Made by a program: the position numbers and the translations under genes. From positions 1 through 64,000 of the forward strand of contig JAJSAM010000060.1 of assembly GCA_024274785.1 (NCBI GenBank): DNA of 64,000 nucleotides, given 5' to 3'. Below the pieces are notes generated by a model. The model did not search any database. It saw only the letters and a list, made by a program, of their open reading frames with translations, and was not told where the DNA came from. Below are positions 26,066 to 34,820 of the stretch, one piece after another (positions within the stretch are counted from its first letter, which is position 1; the number at the start of each line of letters is the position of its first letter). The DNA is from Planctomycetota bacterium (lineage in GTDB: Bacteria; Planctomycetota; JAJSAM01).

Positions 26066-27598
26066 CTACACCGTCAGCGGGTACTTCGCCGTCAGTGCGA
26101 ACACCTTCTCCCGCACCTCGGCCTCCACCGCCGGGTCGCCGGCGTTGGTCAGCACGCGGTGGACCAGGCCGGCGATCTCTTCCATCTCCGGCGCCCCCAT
26201 GCCCCGCGCGGCGAGCACGTTCGTGCCCATCCGGATGCCGCTCGTGACCCAGGGTTTTCTCGTGTCGCCCGGGACGCCGTTGCGGTTGATAATCAGGCCC
26301 GAGCGCTCCAGACACTCCGATGCCTGGCGGCCGTTCAGGTCCTTGCCGGTCGGCTGGAAAGTGAAGTCCTGGCCCCGGAGGTCGATCAGGATCAGGTGGT
26401 TGTCGGTGCCGCCGGAGCAGAGCTTGATGCCATTCTCCTGGAGCGCCTCCGACAGCACTGACGCGTTGTCCTGGATGAGTTTCTGGAGATCCTTGAACGC
26501 CTGGGTCCGGGCGAAACCGAGAATCCAGGCGATGCCGGCGATGTTGTTGAAGTGAGCGCCGCCCTGGAGCCCCGGGAACACCGCGGTGCGCACCTTCTGG
26601 TGGATTTTCTCGTCGTTCGTCAGGATGATCGCGCCGCGGGGGCCTCCGAGTGTCTTGTGAGTCGTGAAGTTCACGACGTCCGCACCATACTCGAGCGGGT
26701 TTTTCATCAGGCCGGCGGCCACCAGTCCCGCGTAGTGCGCCATGTCCACCATGAAAATCGCCGGCGCCTCGAGCGAGTCGCAGATCCGGCGCACCCGGTC
26801 ATAGTCGTAGTCGCGGGGGTAGGCCGAGGCGCCGACCAGGATCATGGCGGGCTGCATCTCGTTCGCCATCCGCTCCATCTGGTCATAATCGACGAAGCCC
26901 TCCCCGGTCACGCCGTAGTGGCGGAAGTCGAAGAACTTCGCGGAGAAGTTGAGGAACAGTCCGTGGGTCAGGTGCCCGCCTTCAGCGAGGCCGAGGGCGA
27001 GGACGCGGTCGGCCGGGTTGGCAGCGTAGTTTTCGGTCGGGATCTGACCATCCCTGGTCGTGGTGAACTCGGACAGGCCGGGCGTAAGCAGCGCCAGGTA
27101 GACGGCGACGTTTGCCGGGGCGCCGGAGAGCGCCTGCACGTTGGCGAAGCTCGCACCAAACACCTCTTTGGCGCGCTCGCAAGCGAGATCCTCGACGACG
27201 CTCGACGGACCGGTGCCGGTGTAGTAGCGACCAGTGATGTCGAACCCCTCGGCATAGATGTCGGTCAGGCGGGAGGAGAGGATCGCGCGGACTTCCTTCC
27301 GGGCCACGTTCATCGACGGGATCATGACGAGGTAGTTCCGCCACTGTGCCTCGTTCAGGGCGATGGCCGACGTGAGCTCGGGATCGGTGGCGCTGAGGGA
27401 GGCGAGAACCGCGACGTCATCCAGCGGCGGGGTGTCCACGCCGCCCACACCGGCGATCAGATCCTTCAGGGCGCCCTCGACATGGTCGGCCAGGGAGGTG
27501 AAGGTCGTCGCGATCGTGGCGCGGGAACGCGCCGACATGGCCTTCTCGCCCTCCACCGGTTCGACGTACTTGCGGACTCCATCGTGAATGTCAGCCAT
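26066..27598 (-). CDS. glyA: Serine hydroxymethyltransferase (long form)
   Basis: 510 residues. SHMT interconverts serine and glycine while loading tetrahydrofolate with a one-carbon unit, using PLP. Family segments are clear: LSGAPANVAVYLALL, EGGHLTHG, the PLP-lysine motif FTTHKTLGGPRG, and FPGLQGG. It is roughly 90 residues longer than the usual 415-residue enzyme, with an N-terminal extension and an internal insert (ANPADRVLALGLAEGG region), as in the long SHMTs of some host-associated and PVC-type bacteria. The ATG at 27598 has GGAG upstream and is better than the frame opening at 27652. No glycine riboswitch is seen upstream. Confidence 0.93.
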   Translation of the reverse strand: MADIHDGVRKYVEPVEGEKAMSARSRATIATTFTSLADHVEGALKDLIAGVGGVDTPPLDDVAVLASLSATDPELTSAIALNEAQWRNYLVMIPSMNVARKEVRAILSSRLTDIYAEGFDITGRYYTGTGPSSVVEDLACERAKEVFGASFANVQALSGAPANVAVYLALLTPGLSEFTTTRDGQIPTENYAANPADRVLALGLAEGGHLTHGLFLNFSAKFFDFRHYGVTGEGFVDYDQMERMANEMQPAMILVGASAYPRDYDYDRVRRICDSLEAPAIFMVDMAHYAGLVAAGLMKNPLEYGADVVNFTTHKTLGGPRGAIILTNDEKIHQKVRTAVFPGLQGGAHFNNIAGIAWILGFARTQAFKDLQKLIQDNASVLSEALQENGIKLCSGGTDNHLILIDLRGQDFTFQPTGKDLNGRQASECLERSGLIINRNGVPGDTRKPWVTSGIRMGTNVLAARGMGAPEMEEIAGLVHRVLTNAGDPAVEAEVREKVFALTAKYPLTV

Positions 27599-27810
27599 GA
27601 TCGATCTCCATTTTTCAGGCCAGAGCCGTGAGGTGTGCATCTTAGCCCGCATTTTTCACCATTGCCCACGATCTGAAGGGCGTCTGGGGGAGAAGTTCGC
27701 CCACTTTCGCCGTCCTCGACAATTCGTGGCCGGTTCTGCGGAAGTTGTTATGCTCGCCGACCGGATACCCCTGCCATTTCTGTCTCTCCCCACTTCCTGT
27801 TTGGTGATGT

Positions 27811-28125
27811 ATGGCTAAGAAAACCTCCAAAACCGCCCCGGCGGGCGATGCTCTGTGTCTGCTCCACGATACCGACAAGCTGAAAGCTGAACTGTACCGC
27901 GAAGGCGAAGGCTTCCGGGTTCACCTTTCCGGCTCCGGTCGTGGCAAGGACAAGACCTTCGACTCCCTCCCTTCTCTGCTCCAGGGTCTGCAGGCCATCT
28001 TCCTCGAGATCCGGATGAGCGGCCGCGGTCTGTCCGGTCTGAGCGCTCTCGCGAAAGCCCAGGACGACGCTCGCCAGGACGTCCTCGCCGCTTCCCGAAA
28101 GATCCACGCCGCGCTCGGCACCTAG
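27811..28125 (+). CDS. Small hypothetical protein
   Basis: 104 residues that I do not recognise. It begins with a lysine-rich tail (MAKKTSKTAPAG), continues with a compact region (LCLLHDTDKLKAELYREGEG, FRVHLSGSGRGKDKTF) and ends in a helix (AKAQDDARQDVLAASRKIHA). No signal peptide, membrane segment or cysteine motif is present, so it is probably a cytoplasmic two-layer or helical protein. The codon bias matches neighbouring genes, which supports coding. The ribosome site is weak. Confidence 0.55.
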   Translation: MAKKTSKTAPAGDALCLLHDTDKLKAELYREGEGFRVHLSGSGRGKDKTFDSLPSLLQGLQAIFLEIRMSGRGLSGLSALAKAQDDARQDVLAASRKIHAALGT

Positions 28126-28161
28126 GAACCACTCCCGACAGGGCCGCCCGCGGAGTCGCCC

Positions 28162-28527
28162 ATGTGCCTCGTGAAGTCCATTGCCGCAGTGATCGTCCTC
28201 GGGGTCATCGCCGCCGGCGCGCTCTGGTATCTGCAGTCCCCCTCGGGAACCTGGGTGGTAGACCGGGAAGCCATGCACGAGAAGGCCGGAGATGATGTCG
28301 TCTCGCGCCTCACCGACAGCCTCATCCCGAACCTCGAGCTCGAGCTGATCGACAGCGGGAAGTTCACGATGCGGGATGGGGGCGACGCCCTCTTTTCGGG
28401 AACCTGGGAGCTGGACGGCGCCGTGCTCCGCTTTGCCGACAGCCCCCTCGATTCGGCCGATTACACTCGTCCCGAACGCCTGACCATCGTGGTCTTCGAG
28501 AAGACGATCATCTTCAAGCGTCGATGA
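28162..28527 (+). CDS. Small membrane-anchored hypothetical protein, lipocalin-like ending
   Basis: 121 residues with one N-terminal membrane helix (SIAAVIVLGVIAAGALWYL) that may be a signal anchor. The remainder has the pattern of exported lipocalin-like domains, with PSGTWVVDREAM at the start and GKFTMRDGGDALFSGTWELD followed by a strand ending. It follows the preceding small gene by 36 bases and may be co-transcribed. Function unknown. Confidence 0.55.
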   Translation: MCLVKSIAAVIVLGVIAAGALWYLQSPSGTWVVDREAMHEKAGDDVVSRLTDSLIPNLELELIDSGKFTMRDGGDALFSGTWELDGAVLRFADSPLDSADYTRPERLTIVVFEKTIIFKRR

Positions 28528-28762
28528 CCTGCGGAGCCTGGGGGCGGATCGCCTGAAAGCGGCGAGTTTACTGATCTAACGCTCGTTCGGCCGCTCCTCA
28601 GTCAATCGTTCGACCGTCGCTTTTCCCAACTCGGACAAAACGTCTCCTCGTTATCATGTCGTCGTCTCGCCGCACTCCGCAACAGCTTCAGACCAACAAA
28701 CCGGAAGTCGGCTCTTCCGTAGCGGATAGAGCGTGACAGACCACTCGGAAGGAGAGCACCGC

Positions 28763-30064
28763 ATGTCGCTGAAGGACACCCTTTTAAAGAAGATCGAAGA
28801 GCAACGTCCGCGTACCACCCGCCTGCTCAAGGAGTACGCAGACGTCAAGGTCGGCGAGGTCAACATCGGCCAGGTGATCGGCGGCGCCCGCGCCGTCCGC
28901 TGCCTGGTGACCGACACCTCCTACCTCGACCCGAATGAGGGCATTCGGTTCCGCGGGAAGACCATTCCCGAGACGTTCGAGGCTCTGCCGAAGTACCCCG
29001 GAAGCAACTACGCTTCCGTCGAGGCTTTCTGGTGGTTCATCCTCACCGGAGAGGTCCCGACCGAAGAGCAGGCCGCCGAGGTCATCGCCGACTTCAAGAC
29101 CCGCTGCGAGGTGCCGGACTACGTCCACGACGTTCTGCGCGCCATGCCGCGCGACAGCCACCCGATGGCCATGTTCTCCACGGCCATCAACGTGATGCAG
29201 AAAGAGTCGATCTTTGCCAGGAAGTACAACGAAGGCATGGGCAAGATGGACTACTGGGACCCGATGTACGAGGACGCCACCAACCTCCTCGCCAAGCTGC
29301 CCCGCATCGGCGCTTTCATCTACCGCCTGAAGTTCAAGGACGACGACCAGATCGCCCCGGACGAATCCCTCGACTTCGGTGGAAACTTCGCGCACATGAT
29401 GGGCGTTCCGAAGCCGTACGACGACGTGTCCCGGATGTACTTCATGCTGCACTCCGACCACGAATCCGGCAACGCCTCGGCGCACACCATCCACCTCGTG
29501 GCCTCAACCCTTTCCGACGCCTACTACGCGCTTTCCGCGGGCATCAACGCCCTGGCCGGCCCGCTGCACGGCCTGGCCAACGAGAACGTGCTGCGCTGGA
29601 CGCAGAAGTTCATGGCGGACCTCGGTGACAAGGAGCCGACCGAAGAGGTCATCAAGGAAGCGCTCTGGGCTACGCTGAACGCTGGCCAGGTCGTCCCGGG
29701 TTACGGCCACGCCGTGCTCCGCAAGACCGACCCGCGCTACCAGTCGCAGATGGAGTTCTGCCTGGAGCACCTGCCGGACTACCCGCTCTTCAAGGTCATC
29801 AACATGATCTACCAGGTCGCCCCGGGCGTCCTGAAGGAGCACGGCAAGGCGAAGAACCCCTGGCCGAACGTGGACGCGCAGTCCGGCGTCATCCAGTGGT
29901 ACTACGGCGTCGAGGAATACCCGTTCTACACGGTGCTCTTCGGTATCGGTCGCGCCATCGGCACCCTGGCCAACATCACCTGGGACCGCGCTCTCGGCTA
30001 CCCGCTCGAGCGCCCGAAGTCCCTGACGACGGCGATGCTCGAGGATATCGCGGGCATCAAGTAG
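28763..30064 (+). CDS. gltA: Citrate synthase (eukaryote-like type)
   Basis: 433 residues. It condenses acetyl-CoA with oxaloacetate at the entry to the TCA cycle. Catalytic residues are visible: His in LHSDHESGNASAH, His in AGPLHGLANENV and Asp in NPWPNVDAQSG. The sequence (NIGQVIGGARAVRCLVTDTS and the PGYGHAVLRKTDPRY segment) is of the mitochondrial type I form rather than the hexameric E. coli form, so NADH inhibition is not expected. The ATG at 28763 follows GGAAGGAG. A strong hairpin terminator lies 25 bases downstream. Confidence 0.94.
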   Translation: MSLKDTLLKKIEEQRPRTTRLLKEYADVKVGEVNIGQVIGGARAVRCLVTDTSYLDPNEGIRFRGKTIPETFEALPKYPGSNYASVEAFWWFILTGEVPTEEQAAEVIADFKTRCEVPDYVHDVLRAMPRDSHPMAMFSTAINVMQKESIFARKYNEGMGKMDYWDPMYEDATNLLAKLPRIGAFIYRLKFKDDDQIAPDESLDFGGNFAHMMGVPKPYDDVSRMYFMLHSDHESGNASAHTIHLVASTLSDAYYALSAGINALAGPLHGLANENVLRWTQKFMADLGDKEPTEEVIKEALWATLNAGQVVPGYGHAVLRKTDPRYQSQMEFCLEHLPDYPLFKVINMIYQVAPGVLKEHGKAKNPWPNVDAQSGVIQWYYGVEEYPFYTVLFGIGRAIGTLANITWDRALGYPLERPKSLTTAMLEDIAGIK

Positions 30065-30088
30065 CACCGACATCGAACCGCAAACCAG

Positions 30089-30119
30089 AGCGGGGCGTCC
30101 TTCGGGGCGCCCCGCTTTC
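30089..30119 (+). terminator. Intrinsic terminator of citrate synthase
   Basis: Stem AGCGGGGCG / CGCCCCGCT with an inner CC-TTCG-GG tetraloop, followed by TTCG. It lies 25 bases after the gltA stop and is the strongest hairpin in this region. Confidence 0.75.
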
Positions 30120-30231
30120 GTCGATGTCCCCATCCTCCCCCGGGGCGAATGGGGACAAGATGCAGATTCCGCAATCGGAGGACCGCCCGTCTGAATTCGG
30201 GAAGAACGGGCTCGCATCGTAAATTCGGGGA

Positions 30232-31233
30232 ATGGCATTCGCGGCTCAAAGCGACTGGCTGAGCTGGTGCATTCCCGCCGGGCGCATTTCCGGAGTCCGG
30301 GTGGGGATCCACTGGTCCTTCCCCCTCTTCATCCTGCTCTACACGGTGCGAGCGTGGGGGGACTGGGGGGGCGACTGGGCCCTGGTGGTCGTCACCGCGC
30401 TGATCCTGCTCTACGGCATCGTCCTCGCGCACGAGTTCGGGCACGTCTTTGCGGGCCGGCGGGAGGGTGTGGAAGCCGACCGGGTGATGATCTGGCCGCT
30501 GGGAGGCCTGGCGTTCCTCGGTGAAACCCGCATGGGGCCGGCGGAGGTCCGGATCGCCGCCGCGGGGCCGGCCGTCAACCTGGCCTTCGCCGTCCTGTTC
30601 CTGCCGATCCTGGCCCTGGCGGGAATCGAGCTCCGGGCCTCCCTCCTGAACCCCCTGGATATCAGACCGGTCAGCACCGAGTTCGTCCCCGGCGTTCTCT
30701 ACATCCTGTACAAGGCCAACCTGGTGGGCTTCTTCTTCAACCTGATCCCGGCCTTCCCCATGGACGGAGGCAGGATCCTGCGGGGCCTGCTCTACCCTCG
30801 GCACGGCCTGGTGAAGAGCATCCTCCTCACCACGACGGTCTCGTTCGTGCTCGTCGGCGTCTTCATCATCTGGGGCTTCTTCTCCCGGGACTTCACCCTG
30901 ATCCTCATCGCCGCCTTCGTCGCCATCCAGGCCTGGCAGACCCGGCGCCAGGTACACGGCATGGCGGCCCGGGCCGGAGTCTCCAGCTACGAGTTCGAAA
31001 CCGCGGAGACTTCCTACACGCGCCCTCAGGACCGAACCGCGGAGAAAGCCGCCCGGGCCAGGCGGAAGAAGGAGCTTCTGGAGCGCAAGCGGCAGCGCCG
31101 AAAGGCCCGTGAGGATCGGGAGATCGAGCAGCGGATCGACGGCCTCCTGGACAAGATCTCCGACGGCGGGCTTGACAGCCTGAGCAGACAGGAACGCACC
31201 TTCCTCGAGAAGGCCAGCCGGCGGAAGAAATGA
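30232..31233 (+). CDS. M50-family site-2-type intramembrane metalloprotease
   Basis: 333 residues with five or six membrane segments up to about residue 230. The zinc motif HEFGH (VLAHEFGHVFAGRR) is in an early helix, and the second ligand motif is NLIPAFPMDGGRILRGLL. Members cut membrane-bound regulators or small membrane proteins within the bilayer. The C-terminal 90 residues are cytoplasmic, charged and coiled (KAARARRKKELLERKRQRRK), and end in DKISDGGLDSLSRQERTFLE, the short domain often attached to bacterial rhomboid or S2P-like proteases. It overlaps the next gene by four bases. Confidence 0.88.
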   Translation: MAFAAQSDWLSWCIPAGRISGVRVGIHWSFPLFILLYTVRAWGDWGGDWALVVVTALILLYGIVLAHEFGHVFAGRREGVEADRVMIWPLGGLAFLGETRMGPAEVRIAAAGPAVNLAFAVLFLPILALAGIELRASLLNPLDIRPVSTEFVPGVLYILYKANLVGFFFNLIPAFPMDGGRILRGLLYPRHGLVKSILLTTTVSFVLVGVFIIWGFFSRDFTLILIAAFVAIQAWQTRRQVHGMAARAGVSSYEFETAETSYTRPQDRTAEKAARARRKKELLERKRQRRKAREDREIEQRIDGLLDKISDGGLDSLSRQERTFLEKASRRKK

Positions 31234-32309
31234 ACGGCGGCCGGATGTTCATTCAGGCGCTCGCGGAAGAAGCCGCCCGCCGGGTCGGCCCGATCAAGGC
31301 GCTCGGCAAGGATCTCACGGCCCTGCACGAAGGCTTCACCTCCGCGCGAGGCGGCCGCGCTCCGGACTACCTCCGTTCCGGGAGGATGCGCTCCGCCTAC
31401 CTGGCGTCCTTCACCGTCCCGAACGCGGCAAGGGCCTACCACGTGCTCGAGGCAGCCGGCGCGGGACTCGGTCCCGGAGAGAACGCCCTCGACGCCGGCG
31501 CGGGGACCGGCGCCGCGGCCCTGGCGCTCGCCGCCCTCTCCCACCCGGACTCCGACATCGTTCTCGTCGATCAGTCGGCCCCGGCGCTGGAACTGGCCGT
31601 GGGCCTGTTCAGGACCCTCTTCCCCGACGGCCCCCGCGTGGCCACCACCCTGACCGATGTGCGCGAGAAGCTGCCTCCGGGCCCATTCAAGACGGTCATG
31701 GCCGGACATCTCCTGAACGAATTGCTCCCCCGTCGCGGCCACGGCCTGGGCGTTGCGTTCCCCCTGGCCCGATCCCTCGCAAAGCGAACCGCCGGGCACG
31801 GGGCCCTGATCTTCCTCGAACCCGCCCAGCGGATCCCCGCACGCGCACTGTCCACGCTTCGCGATCGCCTGATCAGGACGGGATTCCGGCCGATGTTCCC
31901 CTGCACCCATGCAGCGGGTTGCCCGGTGCTCTCCCCGCGCGCCAGAGACTGGTGCGTGGTCGACGTACCTTTCGACCGGCCGCAACTCACCGCGGAAGTG
32001 GATCGCCTGCTCGGCACCCGGCGGCAGAAACTGACCGTTTCCGCCCTGGCTCTCTCGAAGACCACCGGCCGGGCACCGGATCGGGCGGTGACGGTGATCA
32101 GCGAATCGATGCGGGCGGGGAACGAGACCCTCCTCTACCTCTGCGCGCCTTCGGGCCGGCTGGTGGTCCGCCTGCCGCGCCCCCCGAAAGAGCGTCTGCC
32201 CCGGGGCACCAGGCTGCTCTTCCCCGCCCGGGCCCGGCCGGACGGACGGGATCGCTCCGGGGCGCCGTCCTTTCGCCTGAACCCGGAGGAACTCGTTCGG
32301 CTGCGCTGA
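31230..32309 (+). CDS. Rsm22-type SAM-dependent methyltransferase
   Basis: 359 residues. It has a Rossmann methyltransferase core (ALDAGAGTGAAALAL, DIVLVDQSAPALELA, LLNELLP) followed by the cysteine segment FPCTHAAGCPVLSPRARDWC, the zinc or iron-sulfur site diagnostic of the Rsm22 family. These proteins assist small-ribosomal-subunit assembly and resemble rRNA methyltransferases; an iron-sulfur cluster has been described for mitochondrial members. It starts at ATG 31230 inside the stop of the protease gene, so the two are translationally coupled. Confidence 0.78.
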   Translation: MNGGRMFIQALAEEAARRVGPIKALGKDLTALHEGFTSARGGRAPDYLRSGRMRSAYLASFTVPNAARAYHVLEAAGAGLGPGENALDAGAGTGAAALALAALSHPDSDIVLVDQSAPALELAVGLFRTLFPDGPRVATTLTDVREKLPPGPFKTVMAGHLLNELLPRRGHGLGVAFPLARSLAKRTAGHGALIFLEPAQRIPARALSTLRDRLIRTGFRPMFPCTHAAGCPVLSPRARDWCVVDVPFDRPQLTAEVDRLLGTRRQKLTVSALALSKTTGRAPDRAVTVISESMRAGNETLLYLCAPSGRLVVRLPRPPKERLPRGTRLLFPARARPDGRDRSGAPSFRLNPEELVRLR

Positions 32310-32318
32310 CGCCCTTTC

Positions 32319-33374
32319 TCACGTTCCCTCCGGCGCTCTCCCACCCTCACCCTTCACCTTGCGGTAAAGCCCCGCCAGGCCACCCTTCACGGCGCCGCCC
32401 GCCGCCTTGCCGATGCCGGCGATAACCTCCTGGGACCGGTCCTTCGCCGCCGCCAGCGCCGCGGAAAGGGCGGTCTTCTTCGTCGCCTCGTCCCAACCCT
32501 TGAACGACCGGCATCGCTCTTTCGCGAGATACCCGATGCGCAGGGTGGCCACGGCGTTGATGCCGCCATCGACCAGTGGACCGGCGAGGACTCCGGCCAC
32601 GGAGCCGAGCATCCCGCCGATGAGCCCTCCCGCCGCATCCGAAAGGCCCTCCAGATAGCTCGCCAGCAGCGCGGCGCCGGAGACATCCCGCAGCACCGCG
32701 AGGCTTCCGCGCACACCGGGCCGGCCATAGTAGATGTTGGCGATGCGCGAGACCAGGTTCCCGTTTCGCCAGAGGACGATGAAGGCGTCGAGAGTGCCGT
32801 TCGGCGACAGCGCCGTGGCCGCGCCCACCGAAAGCGCCTCGGCCCGGATCAGGTGGTCCACTTCACGGTCCAGGGGTTCGAGCAGCGGCGTCACTTTCTC
32901 CGCCTCGAAGCTCGCGATCTCCGCCCGGGCGGCCTTCGGGTCACCGCTCTCCCTCCAGTGATCCTCGATCGCGGATGCGGTGTCCTCGGCGGCATGGATC
33001 AACGCGATCGAGTGGGGCAGTCCCGGGTTCCGCCGGAGCGTCTTCAGGTAGCCCCGCAGGTACTCGATCCGCTCCCGGCAGTGGGACATTTCCCAATCCG
33101 CGTCGTTCGCCGGCGCGCGCGGCGCCCGGATCACCACCGGCATCCTGACAAATCGATACACCGGCACGCCGATCAGTCGGAACACGAGAAACAGCACGAG
33201 ACCGAGAAAGGCCCACGCCAGCACCGGGGAGAACCCGTCGATGAGCGAGTAGAGTTCCCCCACCTCACGCCCGATCACGATCAGCGTCATCGCGAAGAAC
33301 AGGAAACCGAGATACTTCACAAAGGCGAACAGCCGCCTAAAGACGAGGAGCAGGTCATTCAGGGGCGAGCCCAT
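32319..33374 (-). CDS. DUF697/YcjF-family membrane protein
   Basis: 351 residues. There are two N-terminal membrane helices (YLGFLFFAMTLIVI and VLAWAFLGLVLFLVF), then a cytoplasmic helical part. The DUF697 core starts near residue 190 with ALSPNGTLDAFIVLWRNGNL and IYYGRPG, followed by a glycine-rich amphipathic section (GGLIGGMLGSVAGVLAGPL). The family often accompanies small GTPases or envelope stress genes, but no partner is adjacent. The ATG at 33374 has AAAGGA six bases upstream and is better than the Met nine codons earlier. It ends 10 bases from the opposing Rsm22-like gene. Confidence 0.72.
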   Translation of the reverse strand: MGSPLNDLLLVFRRLFAFVKYLGFLFFAMTLIVIGREVGELYSLIDGFSPVLAWAFLGLVLFLVFRLIGVPVYRFVRMPVVIRAPRAPANDADWEMSHCRERIEYLRGYLKTLRRNPGLPHSIALIHAAEDTASAIEDHWRESGDPKAARAEIASFEAEKVTPLLEPLDREVDHLIRAEALSVGAATALSPNGTLDAFIVLWRNGNLVSRIANIYYGRPGVRGSLAVLRDVSGAALLASYLEGLSDAAGGLIGGMLGSVAGVLAGPLVDGGINAVATLRIGYLAKERCRSFKGWDEATKKTALSAALAAAKDRSQEVIAGIGKAAGGAVKGGLAGLYRKVKGEGGRAPEGT

Positions 33375-33441
33375 GGCGAGTCCTTTCGATGATTCCCACA
33401 CGTCGAATCCACATTACCCGGGGGTGCGGGATCAGGCTACG

Positions 33442-34503
33442 ATGATCGCGATGGAGGATCTCGAGACCACCCTCGGCCGGCACGCGCGCCCCGCCGCACC
33501 GGAACTCACGGTCACCCGGGACGAAGGCAAGCTCCGCTGCCTCGCCTGCGGGCATCGCTGCCTCGTCGTTCCCGGGAAGCGTGGCATCTGCAAGGTCCGC
33601 TTCAATCGGGGCGGCACCCTGATGGCCCCACACGGTTACGTCGCGGGACTGGCCGTCGACCCGATCGAGAAGAAGCCCTTCTATCACGTCCTCCCGGGCC
33701 GCACCGCCCTGTCGTTCGGGATGCTCGGGTGCGACCTTCACTGCCCTTATTGTCAAAACTGGATCAGTTCACAAGCGCTGCGGGATAAATCCGCCGATGC
33801 CCGGTTTGACCCGATCACCGCCGAGGAGATCGTGCGCCTCGCCGCGGTGCGCCGGACCCCGGTCATCACCTCCACCTACAACGAGCCCCTGATCACCGCG
33901 GACTGGGCGGCGGAGGTGTTCGACCTGGCGAAGGAGAAGGGCCTGCTCACATCGTTCGTCAGCAACGGCAACGCCACGCCGGAGGTGCTCGACTTCCTCG
34001 CTCCGCGGCTGGACATCATGAAGGTGGACCTGAAATCGTTCCGGCAGGAGCGCTACCGCGAACTCGGCGGAATCCTCCGCCACGTCCTTCAGACGATCGA
34101 GGGGACCCTCACCCGCGGCATCTGGCTCGAGGTGGTGACACTCGTGGTGCCGGATTACAACGATTCCGACAAGGAACTCGGGGAGATCGCAGGTTTCCTC
34201 GCCGGGCTCTCCGCGGACATCCCGTGGCACGTGACCGCCTTTCACCCCGACTACCGGATGACCGGCCGGCCCGCCACCCCGCCATCGACTCTCGCCCGCG
34301 CCCTCGACATCGGGACGGCCGCGGGCCTTCGCTTCGTCTACCCCGGGAACATCCGCGGGCGGCTCGGTGACCGGGAGAGCACCTTCTGCCCCCGGTGTGA
34401 CGCGCTGCTGATCGGTCGCACCGGCTATGAGGTGGGACCGGTGCGAATCGGTCCGGACGGCCGCTGTCCGGACTGCGCCGCGGAGATCACCGGGCGCTGG
34501 TGA
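33442..34503 (+). CDS. AmrS-like radical SAM enzyme (AmmeMemoRadiSam family)
   Basis: 353 residues. It carries an N-terminal zinc-type motif (CLACGHRCLVVPGKRGICK), then the radical SAM cluster C-D-L-H-C-P-Y-C in FGMLGCDLHCPYCQNW. Further family segments are STYNEPLI, HVTAFHPDYRM and a C-terminal zinc ribbon (CPRCDALL...CPDCAAE). It belongs to the group once annotated as pyruvate-formate-lyase activating enzyme homologues, now AmrS, which normally works with AmmeMemo (MEMO1/AMMECR1) proteins; no such partner is in the window. The start at 33442 is the first Met past poorly conserved sequence; 33451 and 33373 are alternatives. Confidence 0.82.
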   Translation: MIAMEDLETTLGRHARPAAPELTVTRDEGKLRCLACGHRCLVVPGKRGICKVRFNRGGTLMAPHGYVAGLAVDPIEKKPFYHVLPGRTALSFGMLGCDLHCPYCQNWISSQALRDKSADARFDPITAEEIVRLAAVRRTPVITSTYNEPLITADWAAEVFDLAKEKGLLTSFVSNGNATPEVLDFLAPRLDIMKVDLKSFRQERYRELGGILRHVLQTIEGTLTRGIWLEVVTLVVPDYNDSDKELGEIAGFLAGLSADIPWHVTAFHPDYRMTGRPATPPSTLARALDIGTAAGLRFVYPGNIRGRLGDRESTFCPRCDALLIGRTGYEVGPVRIGPDGRCPDCAAEITGRW

Positions 34504-34544
34504 TCCTGCTTGCCATCGGTGACCATTCGAGCGATCCTTGAGGC

Positions 34545-34697
34545 ATGGAAACCAGCAGCGACAATCGGGAAGATCGGGACCGATACCGCCCCCCGCACTT
34601 CTCCTGCGCCTTCTGCCAGACCGACAGCGTCAAGCCCTTCAAGATCTGCGAATCCTGCGGCGAGTCACAACCGGAAGGCGACTCCGAGGAGGAGTAG
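34545..34697 (+). CDS. Small two-CxxC zinc-ribbon protein
   Basis: 50 residues: a polar N-terminus, then CAFCQTDSVKPFKICESCGE and an acidic tail ending in EEE. Two CxxC knuckles ten residues apart form a rubredoxin-like zinc ribbon, probably a small nucleic-acid or protein-binding module. GAGG precedes the ATG and the gene follows the AmrS-like gene by 41 bases on the same strand, so they are likely co-transcribed. It is below common length cut-offs, which is why it is easily missed. Codon bias and the motif spacing make chance unlikely. Confidence 0.7.
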   Translation: METSSDNREDRDRYRPPHFSCAFCQTDSVKPFKICESCGESQPEGDSEEE

Positions 34698-34820
34698 CCG
34701 GCCTTTCATGGCGTGCCGCCCGCTCGCGGGACTGCCAGACCGCTGCGGAGGACGCGATGACCTGAAATCCTGCCGAGCGGTTGCCCGGCCGCCATTGCCG
34801 GGTGATCCGGGTCAGCGCGG

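Noticed and set aside
26003-27598. Glycine riboswitch for glyA
   Set aside because: The region upstream of the glyA start (27599-27810) lacks the conserved paired-aptamer motifs.
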